A stretch of DNA of 44,135 nucleotides from Paucimonas sp. (GCA_031253995.1 JAIRVG010000027.1:1-44135), one strand, 5' to 3'. Positions 26,332 to 35,488 are shown, counted from the stretch's first letter. The notes: a model not told the origin generated them from the sequence alone. Numbers and translations: made by a program.

Positions 26332-27493
26332 CTTGGAGTGTCACATAGCCATCAATGGCATCTCTTTCATCGATCCTTCCAAGGATGATTGGGCCGAAGA
26401 TAACATCCCAGATCCCATCCCCTACTTCCTCCAGTCCAATGGCCTGATGCTTGAGCACGCAGCCGACATAGATCCTCAGGCCACGACGGTTGACGATGCC
26501 TGAACAGTCCGCGTGGAGGCTATCGATATGACTCGGATAGGTCATCTCGGGTAGTTTCTCAGGATAGGGGCGGGGCGAAGGTTTATAGCAGGACGCGGGT
26601 GTTTTCTGCTTCAACGCCTCATGCACACGCTCGTGGTTGTAGTGCTGCATGAAGCGATCAAAGTGCCTCTGTTGAGCCTCCCACGCTATTGCTGGTGGCG
26701 ACGGGAGCGTACTTTTCAACGTTCGATGCATGCGCTCATGTCGACCATTTTGTTCCGGCCTACCTGGGGCTATTCGCTCAGGAATGATTCCGAGGCGCAA
26801 CCACCAGATGGACAGCTGTGAAAGCCCTGCTCGCCCCTTGCTCGCAAACGGAACACCGTTATCGGTACGAATGCGCTCCGGCAGACCATATTCACGAAAC
26901 ACCTGAGTGAAAACCGCCTGGGTTTCCTGAAAGTTAGTGTTAGCCATGCTGTGGCAGGCAAGCAGGAAGCGACTGGCATGGTCCATGATCGTCAATGGGT
27001 AGCACCAGACGCCCGAACCTGTCAGGTACTGGCCCTTGTAATCGGCGCTAAATAGTTGGTTGGGCGACTCTGCTTTCTGTAATGGTCTGGGATAAACCGC
27101 CACGCGCTGACGCAATCGCCGAGGTTTAACCAGTTCAGCTTTCTTCAAGATGTTGTAGATCGACGTCTTTGATGGCGGCGTCTGGTCAGGGAAACGCTCA
27201 AGCAAAGCGGCCTGGATTTTCTTGGGTCCAGGCTCTGTTTCACCCCGACCGCGCAGTTCAACGATCGCCTCACGGACAGCAAGAGGCACCACCCACTCCT
27301 GGGTAAGTCGACGACGACTATGCTCCTCCAGCCCAGCAGGCCCCTCCTTCTCATACCGCTCAACCCATTTATAGCCAGTCTTACGACTGATCTCATAGGC
27401 TTGGCAAAGCGCACTGAAGCTAGGCGGGCCTTTGATGTAGTCCGCGATGAACAGCAGTTTGAGGTCCATAGGTTTTAGCTCTCGCCAAGGCAT
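26318..27493 (-). CDS. IS481-family transposase
   Basis: A 391-residue DDE transposase. An N-terminal helix-turn-helix (FSALCQAYEISRKTGYKWVE, about 26-45) is followed by a second winged region and an rve integrase core. The catalytic triad reads SADYKGQYL (about residue 149), RTDNGVPF (about 207) and PEQNGRHE (about 248-254). The start ATG at 27493 has GAGGA upstream. The frame is intact and its stop lies in the left inverted repeat, so the enzyme is likely functional. Confidence 0.93.
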   Translation of the reverse strand: MPWRELKPMDLKLLFIADYIKGPPSFSALCQAYEISRKTGYKWVERYEKEGPAGLEEHSRRRLTQEWVVPLAVREAIVELRGRGETEPGPKKIQAALLERFPDQTPPSKTSIYNILKKAELVKPRRLRQRVAVYPRPLQKAESPNQLFSADYKGQYLTGSGVWCYPLTIMDHASRFLLACHSMANTNFQETQAVFTQVFREYGLPERIRTDNGVPFASKGRAGLSQLSIWWLRLGIIPERIAPGRPEQNGRHERMHRTLKSTLPSPPAIAWEAQQRHFDRFMQHYNHERVHEALKQKTPASCYKPSPRPYPEKLPEMTYPSHIDSLHADCSGIVNRRGLRIYVGCVLKHQAIGLEEVGDGIWDVIFGPIILGRIDERDAIDGYVTLQVLPM

Positions 27494-27531
27494 GGTCAGA
27501 TCCTCGAAAACCGACCCTGCCAGTTAAAAAC

Positions 27532-27574
27532 TGTTACCTATGTGAGTGAACTGATTTGTAACCCATGTGGGTGA
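27532..27574. repeat. right terminal inverted repeat of the IS481 element
   Basis: Inverted partner of 26289-26331. It includes ACCTATGTGAGTGAA and ACCCATGTGGGTGA. The transposase start lies 39 bp inside it. Confidence 0.88.
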
Positions 27575-27607
27575 GTCATACCAGCGAAAGCGTTTTGCCC
27601 ACTTTTG

Positions 27608-27657
27608 CGCTTTTCAAAAGTGGGTCGCCGTAAGGGCGAAAAGGTGACTCAGCGTCG
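27608..27657. repeat. inverted repeat copy B, between the IS and the ben promoter
   Basis: CGCTTTTCAAAAGTGGGTCG to start, ending GGTGACTCAGCGTCG. Inverted partner of 25921-25969. It ends only about 55 bp before the first BenR-type box. Confidence 0.85.
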
Positions 27658-27712
27658 CCTTGGCAAACGGATATGCACGCAAGCCCCTGCTCCAACCCAA
27701 AGACCCCCCGCA

Positions 27713-27775
27713 TGCACAAACCGGATAGCACTCTGCACGATCCGGATATTCCCCCACCTCCCCCAACCCTAACCT
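27713..27775 (+). promoter_or_regulatory. benA promoter with two BenR boxes (Pm-like)
   Basis: Two perfect TGCA-N6-GGATA boxes, 27713-27727 and 27734-27748, repeat with a 21-bp period. The 3' box is followed after exactly 21 bp by a -10-like TAACCT at 27770-27775. This is the layout of the XylS-controlled Pm promoter, where the proximal box overlaps the -35 region. BenR is an XylS homologue, and its gene lies at the far end of the cluster. The benA start is 36 bp beyond the -10. Confidence 0.88.
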
Positions 27776-27811
27776 GACCCGGCCTGAACAATAACAACGG
27801 AGGCCCCGGCC

Positions 27812-29170
27812 ATGTCCCTGGGATTCGACTACCTCAATGCCATGCTCGAGGACGACCGCGAATCGGGCGTCTACCGCAGCAAGCGGGAGATGTTCACCGA
27901 CCCGCGCCTGTTCGACCTGGAGATGAAGCACATCTTCGAGGGCAACTGGATCTACCTGGCCCATGAAAGCCAGATCCCCGAGAAGAACGACTTCCTCAGC
28001 CTGACCATGGGCCGCCAGCCGGTCTTCATCGCGCGCAACAAGGACGGCGAGCTGAATGCCTTCCTCAATGCCTGCAGCCATCGCGGCGCCATGCTCTGCC
28101 GGCACAAGCGCGGCAACCGTTCCAGCTACACCTGCCCGTTCCACGGCTGGACCTTCAACAACAGCGGCAAGCTGCTCAAGGTCAAGGATCCGGCCAACGC
28201 CGGCTACCCGGACAGCTTCAATTGCGACGGCTCCCACGACCTGACCAAGGTGGCACGCTTCGAGTCGTACCGCGGCTTCCTGTTCGGCAGCCTCAACGCC
28301 GATGTGAAGCCTCTGGTCGAGCACCTGGGCGAGTCGGCGAAGATCATCGACATGATCGTCGACCAGTCGCCGGAAGGCCTGGAAGTGCTGCGCGGCTCCA
28401 GTTCCTACATCTACGAAGGCAACTGGAAACTGACCGCGGAAAACGGCGCCGACGGCTATCACGTCAGCTCCGTGCACTGGAACTACGCCGCCACCCAGAA
28501 CCAGCGCAAGCAGCGCGAGGCCGGGGAAGAGATCAAGACCATGAGCGCCGGCGCCTGGGCCAAGCAGGGCGGCGGTTTCTATTCCTTCGACCATGGCCAC
28601 CTGCTGCTGTGGACGCGCTGGGCCAACCCGGAAGACCGGCCGGCCTACGAGCGCCGCGATCAACTGGCCGCCGACTTCGGCCAGGCCCGCGCCGACTGGA
28701 TGATCGAGAACTCGCGCAACCTGTGCCTGTACCCCAACGTCTACCTGATGGACCAGTTCAGCTCGCAGATCCGCATCGCCCGGCCGATCTCGGTGAACAA
28801 GACCGAGATCACCATCTACTGCATCGCGCCCAAGGGCGAGAGTGCCGAGGCACGCGCACGGCGCATCCGCCAGTACGAGGACTTCTTCAACGTCAGCGGC
28901 ATGGCCACCCCGGACGACCTGGAGGAGTTCCGCTCCTGCCAGACCGGCTACGGCGCCGGCAGCGGCTGGAACGACATGTCTCGCGGTGCGGCGCACTGGG
29001 TCGAGGGCGCTGACGAAGCCGCCCGCGAAATCGAACTCAAACCCCTGCTGTCCGGCGTGCGCACCGAGGACGAAGGCCTGTTCGTGCTGCAGCACAAGTA
29101 CTGGCAGGACACCATGCTCAAGGCCCTCGAACAGGACCTGCAACTGATCCCCGTGGAGGCCGTGCAATGA
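27812..29170 (+). CDS. benA: benzoate 1,2-dioxygenase, large (alpha) subunit
   Basis: A 452-residue Rieske non-haem iron oxygenase alpha subunit. The Rieske ligands are Cys88-x-His90 and Cys108-x2-His111. The mononuclear iron region [15 protein letters not shown] (about 210-224) gives the two His ligands. With BenB it forms the terminal oxygenase that converts benzoate, O2 and NADH to the cis-1,2-dihydrodiol carboxylate. The ATG follows CGGAGG. It is the first gene of the operon and overlaps benB by 4 bp. The length is that of the family. Confidence 0.96.
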   Translation: MSLGFDYLNAMLEDDRESGVYRSKREMFTDPRLFDLEMKHIFEGNWIYLAHESQIPEKNDFLSLTMGRQPVFIARNKDGELNAFLNACSHRGAMLCRHKRGNRSSYTCPFHGWTFNNSGKLLKVKDPANAGYPDSFNCDGSHDLTKVARFESYRGFLFGSLNADVKPLVEHLGESAKIIDMIVDQSPEGLEVLRGSSSYIYEGNWKLTAENGADGYHVSSVHWNYAATQNQRKQREAGEEIKTMSAGAWAKQGGGFYSFDHGHLLLWTRWANPEDRPAYERRDQLAADFGQARADWMIENSRNLCLYPNVYLMDQFSSQIRIARPISVNKTEITIYCIAPKGESAEARARRIRQYEDFFNVSGMATPDDLEEFRSCQTGYGAGSGWNDMSRGAAHWVEGADEAAREIELKPLLSGVRTEDEGLFVLQHKYWQDTMLKALEQDLQLIPVEAVQ

Positions 29171-29652
29171 ACCTGCATGACACGGTGCGCGACTTCCTCT
29201 ACCGCGAGGCGCGCTACCTCGACGATGCCCAATGGGACCAGTGGCTGGAGCTGTACGCCGCGAATGCCACCTTCTGGATGCCGTCGTGGGACGACAACGA
29301 CGAGCTTACCGAAGACCCGCAAAGCGAGATCTCGCTGATCTGGTACGGCAACCGCGGCGGCCTGGAAGACCGGATCTTCCGCATCAAGACCGAGCGTTCC
29401 AGCGCGACGGTGCCGGACACCCGCACCTCGCACAACATCAGCAACATCGAGATCGTCGAGCAGGACGCGCAGCAGTGCCAGGTGCGGTTCAACTGGCACA
29501 CCCTGAGCTTCCGCTACAAGACCACCGACAGCTACTTCGGCACCAGTTACTACACCCTCGACCTGCGCGGCGAGACGCCGCTGATCCTGGCGAAGAAGGT
29601 GGTGCTGAAGAACGACTACGTTCGCCAGGTCATCGACATCTATCACATCTGA
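29167..29652 (+). CDS. benB: benzoate 1,2-dioxygenase, small (beta) subunit
   Basis: A 161-residue ring-hydroxylating dioxygenase beta subunit with the cone-shaped NTF2-like fold. Typical stretches are [31 protein letters not shown] and SYYTLDLRG. It packs with BenA in an alpha3beta3 complex. The start overlaps the benA stop as ATGA, so the two are translationally coupled. Confidence 0.95.
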   Translation: MNLHDTVRDFLYREARYLDDAQWDQWLELYAANATFWMPSWDDNDELTEDPQSEISLIWYGNRGGLEDRIFRIKTERSSATVPDTRTSHNISNIEIVEQDAQQCQVRFNWHTLSFRYKTTDSYFGTSYYTLDLRGETPLILAKKVVLKNDYVRQVIDIYHI

Positions 29653-29721
29653 GGTCACGGCGAAGGCCGTCCGGTGTGCCGTTGCGGCGCGCCGTGGCGG
29701 GGTTCGCCCGCGAGGTGCCAC

Positions 29722-30732
29722 ATGAGCTTCCAGATCGCACTGAATTTCGAGGACGGGGTCACCCGTTTCATCCACGCCGAGGGCCACGAGACCGTGGCCG
29801 ACGCCGCCTACCGCCAGGGCATCAACATCCCCCTGGACTGCCGCGACGGCGCCTGCGGCACCTGCAAGTGCCAGGCCGAATCGGGGCGCTACGACCTCGG
29901 TGACAACTTCATCGAGGACGCGCTGAGCGAGGACGAGATCGCCCGCGGCTACGTGCTCACCTGCCAGATGCGCGCCGAGAGCGATTGCGTGGTGCGCATC
30001 CCGGCGTCGTCGCAGCTGTGCAAGACCGAGCAGGCCAGTTTCGAGGCGGCCATCAGCGAGGTGCGGCAGTTGTCCGCCAGCACCATCGCCCTGTCGATCA
30101 AGGGCGAGTCCCTGAGCCGCCTGGCGTTCCTGCCGGGGCAGTACGTCAACCTCAAGGTGCCGGGCAGCGAGCAGAGCCGCGCCTATTCGTTCAGTTCGCT
30201 GCAGCGCGATGGCGAGGTCAGCTTCCTGATCCGCAACGTGCCGGGCGGGTTGATGAGCAGCTTCCTCACCGGGCTGGCCAAGGCCGGTGACCAGATGACC
30301 CTGGCCGGGCCCTTGGGCAGCTTCTACCTGCGACCGATCCAGCGGCCGTTGCTGCTGCTGGCGGGTGGCACCGGGCTGGCGCCGTTCACCGCGATGCTGG
30401 AGCGGATCGCCGAGCAGGGCAGCGCGCATCCGGTGCACCTGATCTATGGCGTGACCAACGACTTCGATCTGGTGGAGCTGGATCGCCTGCAGGACCTGGC
30501 GGCGCGGATCCCCGGCTTCACCTTCAGCGCCTGCGTGGCCAATCCCGAGAGCCAGTACCCGCAGAAGGGCTATGTCACCCAGCACATCGAGCCGGGGCAC
30601 CTGAACGACGGCGATGTGGATGTGTACCTGTGCGGGCCGCCGCCGATGGTGGAGGCGGTGAGCCGGTACCTGGGGGAGCAGGGGATCAATCCTGCGAATT
30701 TCTACTTCGAGAAGTTCGCGGCTGCCGCTTGA
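29722..30732 (+). CDS. benC: benzoate 1,2-dioxygenase electron transfer component (reductase)
   Basis: A 336-residue reductase that passes electrons from NADH to BenAB. An N-terminal plant-type [2Fe-2S] ferredoxin domain carries CRDGACGTCKC (about 41-51) and the later ligand in LTCQMR. A FAD domain follows with RAYSFSS (about 153-159), then an NAD domain with GGTGLAPF (about 215-222) and CGPPPMVE near the end. The ATG at 29722 is chosen for its GAGGT; a longer reading from 29674 would add residues without family support. Confidence 0.95.
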   Translation: MSFQIALNFEDGVTRFIHAEGHETVADAAYRQGINIPLDCRDGACGTCKCQAESGRYDLGDNFIEDALSEDEIARGYVLTCQMRAESDCVVRIPASSQLCKTEQASFEAAISEVRQLSASTIALSIKGESLSRLAFLPGQYVNLKVPGSEQSRAYSFSSLQRDGEVSFLIRNVPGGLMSSFLTGLAKAGDQMTLAGPLGSFYLRPIQRPLLLLAGGTGLAPFTAMLERIAEQGSAHPVHLIYGVTNDFDLVELDRLQDLAARIPGFTFSACVANPESQYPQKGYVTQHIEPGHLNDGDVDVYLCGPPPMVEAVSRYLGEQGINPANFYFEKFAAAA

Positions 30733-30758
30733 GTTTCTCGATGGGTTGCACCGGCCTC

Positions 30759-30841
30759 ATCGCTGGCAAGCCAGCTCCCACAAGGATCTCCATTGCCCTG
30801 GAGAGCACCGCTGTACCTGTGGGAGCTGGCTTGCCAGCGAT
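30759..30841. repeat. REP inverted repeat between benC and benD
   Basis: A perfect 24-bp inverted repeat (30759-30782 and 30818-30841) with a 35-bp centre. It contains the GGGAGCTGGCTTGCCAGCG REP arm. In RNA it would form a large hairpin between benC and benD, which could stabilise benABC mRNA or damp downstream transcription. Confidence 0.9.
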
Positions 30842-30879
30842 AGGGCCAGGAGCCACACAGCAGAGTCAGGAGAAGAACA

Positions 30880-31641
30880 ATGAACAACAGATTCCAAGGC
30901 AAGGTCGCCCTGGTCACCGGTGCCGCCCAGGGCATCGGCCGTGGCGTGTGCTGGCGGCTCAAGGCCGAGGGCGCGAAGGTGGTGGCGGTGGACCGTTCCG
31001 AACTGGTCCACGAACTGGCCGGGGAGGGCATGCTGACCCTCACCGCCGACCTCGAAAACCATGAAGACTGCGCCCAGGTCATGGCCACTGCGGTGGAGAC
31101 CTTCGGCCACCTCGACATCCTCGTCAACAACGTCGGCGGCACCATCTGGGCCAAGCCCTTCGAACACTACGAAGTGGCCCAGATCGAAGCCGAAGTCCGC
31201 CGCTCGCTGTTCCCCACCCTGTGGTGCTGCCACGCCGCGCTGCCCTACATGCTCGAACGCGGCAGCGGCGCCATCGTCAACGTGTCCTCCATCGCCACCC
31301 GCAGTATCAACCGCGTGCCCTACGGCGCGGCCAAGGGCGGCATCAACGCGCTCACCGCCTGCCTGGCCTTCGAGACCGCCGGACGCGGCATCCGCGTCAA
31401 CGCCACCGCCCCCGGCGGCACCGAGGCACCACCCCGGCGCATCCCGCGCAACGCCGCCGAGCAGAGCGCCGACGAGAAGGCCTGGTACCAGCAGATCGTC
31501 GACCAGACCCTGTCCAGCAGCCTGATGAACCGCTACGGCAGCATCGACGAACAGGTCGGCGCCATTCTCTTCCTGGCCTCCGACGAGGCCTCCTACATCA
31601 CCGGCACCACCCTGCCGGTAGGCGGTGGCGACCTCGGCTGA
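30880..31641 (+). CDS. benD: benzoate cis-dihydrodiol dehydrogenase (1,6-dihydroxycyclohexa-2,4-diene-1-carboxylate dehydrogenase)
   Basis: A 253-residue SDR that oxidises and decarboxylates the dihydrodiol made by BenABC to catechol, reducing NAD. It shows GAAQGIGRG (about 13-21), NNVGG (about 85-89), and the catalytic Ser in SSIATRS with YGAAK (about 148-152). The ATG follows CAGGAGAAG. It is separated from benC by a REP hairpin. Confidence 0.94.
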   Translation: MNNRFQGKVALVTGAAQGIGRGVCWRLKAEGAKVVAVDRSELVHELAGEGMLTLTADLENHEDCAQVMATAVETFGHLDILVNNVGGTIWAKPFEHYEVAQIEAEVRRSLFPTLWCCHAALPYMLERGSGAIVNVSSIATRSINRVPYGAAKGGINALTACLAFETAGRGIRVNATAPGGTEAPPRRIPRNAAEQSADEKAWYQQIVDQTLSSSLMNRYGSIDEQVGAILFLASDEASYITGTTLPVGGGDLG

Positions 31642-31695
31642 GCGCGCCCCCTGCAAGGTTTTCCTCGAACAACAAAAACAACCGAGACCGATGCC

Positions 31696-33018
31696 ATGCG
31701 AACCCTGGATATCCACCCGATCATCGATAACGCACGCTTTTCCCCCTTCCACTGGATGGTCATGGCCTGGTGCGGCCTGCTGCTGGTCTTCGACGGCTAC
31801 GACCTGTTCATCTACGGCGTGGTGCTGCCGGTGATCATGAAGGAATGGGGCCTGACCCCGCTGCAGGCCGGCGCCCTGGGCAGCTACGCGCTGTTCGGCA
31901 TGATGTTCGGCGCCCTGGCCTTCGGCAGCCTGGCCGACCGCATCGGCCGCAAGAAGGGCATCGCCATCTGCTTCGCGCTGTTCTCCGGGGCGACCATCCT
32001 CAACGGCTTCGCCAGCAGCCCCAGCGAGTTCGGCATCTACCGCTTCATCGCAGGACTGGGTTGCGGCGGCCTGATGCCCAATGCCGTGGCGCTGATGAAC
32101 GAGTACGCGCCGAAACGCCTGCGCAGCACCCTGGTGGCGATCATGTTCAGCGGCTACTCGCTGGGCGGCATGCTCTCCGCCGGCGTCGGCATCTTCCTGC
32201 TGCCGCGCTTCGGCTGGGAGTCGATGTTCTTCGCCGCCGCGCTGCCGCTGCTGCTGTTGCCGGTGATCCTTCACTACCTGCCGGAATCCATCGGTTTCCT
32301 GGTGCGCCAGGGCCGCACGGAAGAGGCGCGGGTGCTGCTCAAGCGCCTCGATCCCGACTGCGACGTGCAGCCTGAAGACCAGCTCCAGGCCATCGACCGC
32401 AAGGGCAAGGGCGCCTCGGTGCTGGAACTGTTCCGCGACGGCCTGGCGGTGCGCACCCTGGCCCTGTGGCTGGCGTTCTTCTGCTGCCTGCTGATGGTCT
32501 ACGCCCTCAGTTCCTGGCTGCCCAAGCTGATGGCCAACGCCGGCTAAAGCCTGGGTTCGAGCCTGTCGTTCCTGCTGGCGCTTAACTTTGGCGGCATGGC
32601 CGGGGCGATCCTCGGCGGCTGGCTGGGCGACCGCTACAACCTGGTCAAGGTCAAGGTGGCGTTCTTCCTCGCCGCTGCGCTCTCCATCAGCCTGCTCGGA
32701 GTCAACAGCCCGATGCCGGTGCTGTACCTGCTGATCTTCGTCGCCGGCGCCACCACCATCGGCACGCAGATCCTCCTGTATGCCGGCGCCGCCCAGCTGT
32801 ATGGCCTGTCGGTGCGCTCCACCGGCCTGGGCTGGGCCTCCGGCATCGGCCGCAATGGCGCCATCGTCGGCCCGCTGCTGGGCGGTGCGCTGATGGGCAT
32901 GCAACTGCCGCTGCAACTGAATTTCCTCGCCTTCGCCATCCCCGGCGCGGTCGCCGCGCTGGCCATGGCCGTGCACCTGGCCAGCGGCCGGCGGGCCGCC
33001 GTGGTGCGCACCGCCTGA
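31696..33018 (+). pseudogene. benK: benzoate MFS transporter benK, interrupted by an in-frame TAA
   Basis: Without the stop this would be a 440-residue aromatic acid:H+ symporter (AAHS family). LVFDGYDLFIYG (about 30-41) and the motif A region GSLADRIGRKKG (about 76-87) are typical. Codon 284 (32545-32547) is TAA in MANAG-stop-SLGSSLSF, and the same frame then runs unbroken to 33018. A Tyr codon (TAC/TAT) is the simplest ancestor. The truncated product would lack the last five or so membrane helices, and is probably inactive. ATG 32596 could restart translation but would give only a C-terminal half. A sequencing error remains possible. Confidence 0.85.
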
Positions 33019-33047
33019 CTCTTCTATCCCTGTAACGGAGGCCTTGC

Positions 33048-34169
33048 ATGACAAGCCCGAGCATCGAACGGCTGGACGCGATCATCGTCGACCTGCCGAC
33101 CATCCGCCCGCACAAGCTGGCGATGCACACCATGCAGCAGCAGACCCTGGTGATCATTCGCCTGACGTGCAGTGACGGCGTCGAAGGCATCGGCGAAGCC
33201 ACCACCATCGGCGGCCTGGCCTACGGCTACGAAAGCCCGGAAGGGATCAAGGCCAATATCGATGCCTACCTGGCGCCGGCCTTGGTCGGCCTGGCGGCGG
33301 ACAATATCAACGCCGCCATGCTCAAGCTCGACAAGCTGGCCAAGGGCAACACCTTCGCCAAGTCCGGTATCGAAAGCGCACTGCTGGACGCCCAGGGCAA
33401 GCGCTTGGGGCTGCCGGTCAGCGAGTTGCTGGGCGGGCGCGTGCGCGACAGCCTGGAAGTGGCCTGGACCCTGGCCAGCGGCGACACCGCGCGGGACATC
33501 GCCGAGGCCTGGCACATGCTGGAAATCCGCCGTCACCGCGTGTTCAAGCTGAAGATCGGCGCCAACCCGCTGGAGCAGGACCTCAAGCACGTGGTGGCGA
33601 TCAAGCGCGAGCTGGGCGACCAGGCCAGCGTGCGCGTCGACGTCAACCAGTACTGGGACGAGTCCCAGGCCATTCGCGCCTGCCAGGTGCTGGGCGACAA
33701 CGGCATCGACCTGATCGAACAGCCGATCTCGCGGATCAACCGCGGCGGCCAGGTCCGCCTCAACCAGCGCAGCCCGGCGCCGATCATGGCCGACGAATCC
33801 ATCGAGAGCGTGGAAGACGCCTTCAGTCTCGCCGCCGACGGCGCGGCGAGCATCTTCGCCCTGAAGATCGCCAAGAACGGCGGCCCTCGCGCCGTGCTGC
33901 GCACCGCGCAGATCGCCGAGGCGGCAGGCATCGCCCTGTACGGCGGGACCATGCTCGAAGGCGCGGTGGGCACCCTGGCCTCGGCCCACGCCTTCCTCAC
34001 CCTGCGCCAGCTGACCTGGGGCACCGAGTTGTTCGGGCCGCTGCTGCTGACCGAGGAAATCGTCCACGAAGCCCCGGTGTACCGCGACTTCCACCTGCAC
34101 GTCCCGGCCACTCCCGGCCTGGGCCTGACCCTGGACGAAGCGCAGCTCAAGCGCTTCGCCCGTAGCTGA
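33048..34169 (+). CDS. catB: muconate cycloisomerase
   Basis: A 373-residue enolase-superfamily enzyme that turns cis,cis-muconate into muconolactone. The active-site Lys pair lies in FKLKIGANP (about 166-174), metal ligands follow as VDVNQYWDE, LIEQPIS and ADESIES, the second Lys lies in LKIAKNGG and the GTMLEGAVG Glu is present. The ATG follows ACGGAGG. It is separated from benK by 29 bp and from catC by 16 bp, so it lies within the ben transcript. No catR gene is next to it. Confidence 0.95.
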   Translation: MTSPSIERLDAIIVDLPTIRPHKLAMHTMQQQTLVIIRLTCSDGVEGIGEATTIGGLAYGYESPEGIKANIDAYLAPALVGLAADNINAAMLKLDKLAKGNTFAKSGIESALLDAQGKRLGLPVSELLGGRVRDSLEVAWTLASGDTARDIAEAWHMLEIRRHRVFKLKIGANPLEQDLKHVVAIKRELGDQASVRVDVNQYWDESQAIRACQVLGDNGIDLIEQPISRINRGGQVRLNQRSPAPIMADESIESVEDAFSLAADGAASIFALKIAKNGGPRAVLRTAQIAEAAGIALYGGTMLEGAVGTLASAHAFLTLRQLTWGTELFGPLLLTEEIVHEAPVYRDFHLHVPATPGLGLTLDEAQLKRFARS

Positions 34170-34185
34170 GCGAAGGAGAAACAGC

Positions 34186-34476
34186 ATGCTGTTCCACGTG
34201 AAGATGACCGTGAAGCTGCCGGTCGACATGGACCCGGCCAAGGCCGCCCGACTCAAGGCCGACGAGAAGGAACTGGCCCAGCGCCTGCAGCGCGAGGGCA
34301 CCTGGCGCCACCTGTGGCGCATCGCCGGGCACTACGCCAACTACAGCGTGTTCGACCTGCCCAGCGTCGAGGCGCTGCACGACACCCTGATGCAGCTGCC
34401 GCTGTTCCCCTACATGGATATCGAGATCGATGGCCTGTGCCGGCATCCCTCGTCGATCCATGCCGACGACCGCTGA
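34186..34476 (+). CDS. catC: muconolactone delta-isomerase
   Basis: A 96-residue protein that isomerises muconolactone to beta-ketoadipate enol-lactone. The MLFHVKMTVKLP start and the GTWRHLWRIAGHYANYSVFD stretch are characteristic, as is the length. The ATG has GAAGGAG upstream. It lies between catB and catA. Confidence 0.95.
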   Translation: MLFHVKMTVKLPVDMDPAKAARLKADEKELAQRLQREGTWRHLWRIAGHYANYSVFDLPSVEALHDTLMQLPLFPYMDIEIDGLCRHPSSIHADDR

Positions 34477-34505
34477 TCCAGAACAACAACGAGAGGACCG
34501 CAACC

Positions 34506-35432
34506 ATGACCGTGAAGATTTCCCACAGCGCTGATATCCAGGCTTTCTTCGAACAGGCCGCAGGCTTTGGCAACGACGAGGGCAGCCCGCGCCTGAAGCG
34601 CATCGTGCAGCGGGTGTTGCAGGACACCGCGCGCCTGATCGAGGACCTGGAGGTCAGCGAGGACGAGTTCTGGCACGCCGTCGACTACCTCAACCGCCTC
34701 GGCGGCCGTGGCGAGGCCGGGTTGCTGGTGGCGGGGCTGGGCATCGAGCATTTCCTCGACCTGCTGCAGGACGCCAAGGACGCCGAGGCCGGACAGACCG
34801 GTGGCACCCCGCGGACCATCGAAGGGCCGCTGTACGTGGCGGGTGCGCCGCTGGCCGAGGGGCAGGTGCGCATGGATGACGGCAGCGAGGAACGCGTCGC
34901 CACGCCGATGTTCCTCGAAGGCCGGGTGTTCGACCCCGAAGGCCGGCCGCTGGCGGGCGCCACGGTGGACCTGTGGCATGCCAATACCCGTGGCACCTAT
35001 TCGTTCTTCGACCAGAGCCAGTCGGAATTCAACCTGCGCCGGCGCATCGTCACCGACAGCGATGGTCGTTATCGCGCGCGCAGCATCGTGCCGTCGGGAT
35101 ATGGCTGCGATCCCCAGGGGCCGACCCAGGAATGCCTGGACCTGCTGGGCCGGCATGGCCAGCGTCCGGCCCATGTGCACTTCTTCATCTCGGCGCCGGG
35201 GCACCGGCACCTGACTACCCAGATCAACCTGTCCGGGGACCAGTACCTGTGGGACGACTTCGCCTATGCCACCCGTGACGGGCTGGTGGGCGAGGTGGTG
35301 TTCCGCGAGGACGGCGCGCGGGGTGTGGCGGGGCGTTATGCCGAGCTGGTGTTCGATTTCCATCTGCAGAAGGCCGTGGATGGCGATGCCGAAGCGCGCA
35401 GCAAGCGGCCACGGGCGTTGCAGGAAGCTTGA
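34506..35432 (+). CDS. catA: catechol 1,2-dioxygenase
   Basis: A 308-residue intradiol ring-cleavage enzyme that converts catechol and O2 to cis,cis-muconate. The Fe(III) ligands Tyr165 (GTYS), Tyr199 (PSGYG) and His223/His225 (RPAHVHFF) are all present. The N-terminal helical dimerisation domain precedes them. The ATG at 34506 is preceded by GAGAGGACC. It lies 29 bp after catC. A REP-rich spacer of 270 bp follows before benE. Confidence 0.96.
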   Translation: MTVKISHSADIQAFFEQAAGFGNDEGSPRLKRIVQRVLQDTARLIEDLEVSEDEFWHAVDYLNRLGGRGEAGLLVAGLGIEHFLDLLQDAKDAEAGQTGGTPRTIEGPLYVAGAPLAEGQVRMDDGSEERVATPMFLEGRVFDPEGRPLAGATVDLWHANTRGTYSFFDQSQSEFNLRRRIVTDSDGRYRARSIVPSGYGCDPQGPTQECLDLLGRHGQRPAHVHFFISAPGHRHLTTQINLSGDQYLWDDFAYATRDGLVGEVVFREDGARGVAGRYAELVFDFHLQKAVDGDAEARSKRPRALQEA

Positions 35433-35488
35433 CGTGAATCCGCTACCACAAGGTCCCCGAACTAGGCCGCAAGTGTGCCGCAGTCGGC

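Larger units (their letters stand above)
26289..27574 (-). mobile_element. complete IS481-family insertion sequence
   Basis: About 1.29 kb. The ends, 26289-26331 and 27532-27574, form a 43-bp inverted repeat with 40 matches. Each end contains two related motifs (CCCACATGGGTTAC and CTCACATAGGTAAC). One intact transposase gene fills the interior. No convincing target-site duplication is visible just outside the stated ends, so the true tips may lie a few bases outward. It sits about 140 bp from the ben promoter. Confidence 0.88.

Noticed and set aside
26282..27580. Target-site duplication around the IS481 element
   Set aside because: Flanking bases ACGGA and GTCAT do not match, so none can be claimed with the present end definition.
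27669..27677. A third BenR-type box (GGATA followed by TGCA)
   Set aside because: No TGCA lies 10 bp upstream of this GGATA and its spacing to the other boxes (54 bp) is off the 21-bp period.
32545..32547. Programmed readthrough or recoding of the benK stop
   Set aside because: It is TAA with no visible recoding structure; a simple mutation or sequencing error is more likely.
30757..33054. 765-codon minus-strand open frame across benD-benK-catB
   Set aside because: It lies opposite well-identified genes, is low in complexity and has no domain; a GC-rich shadow frame.
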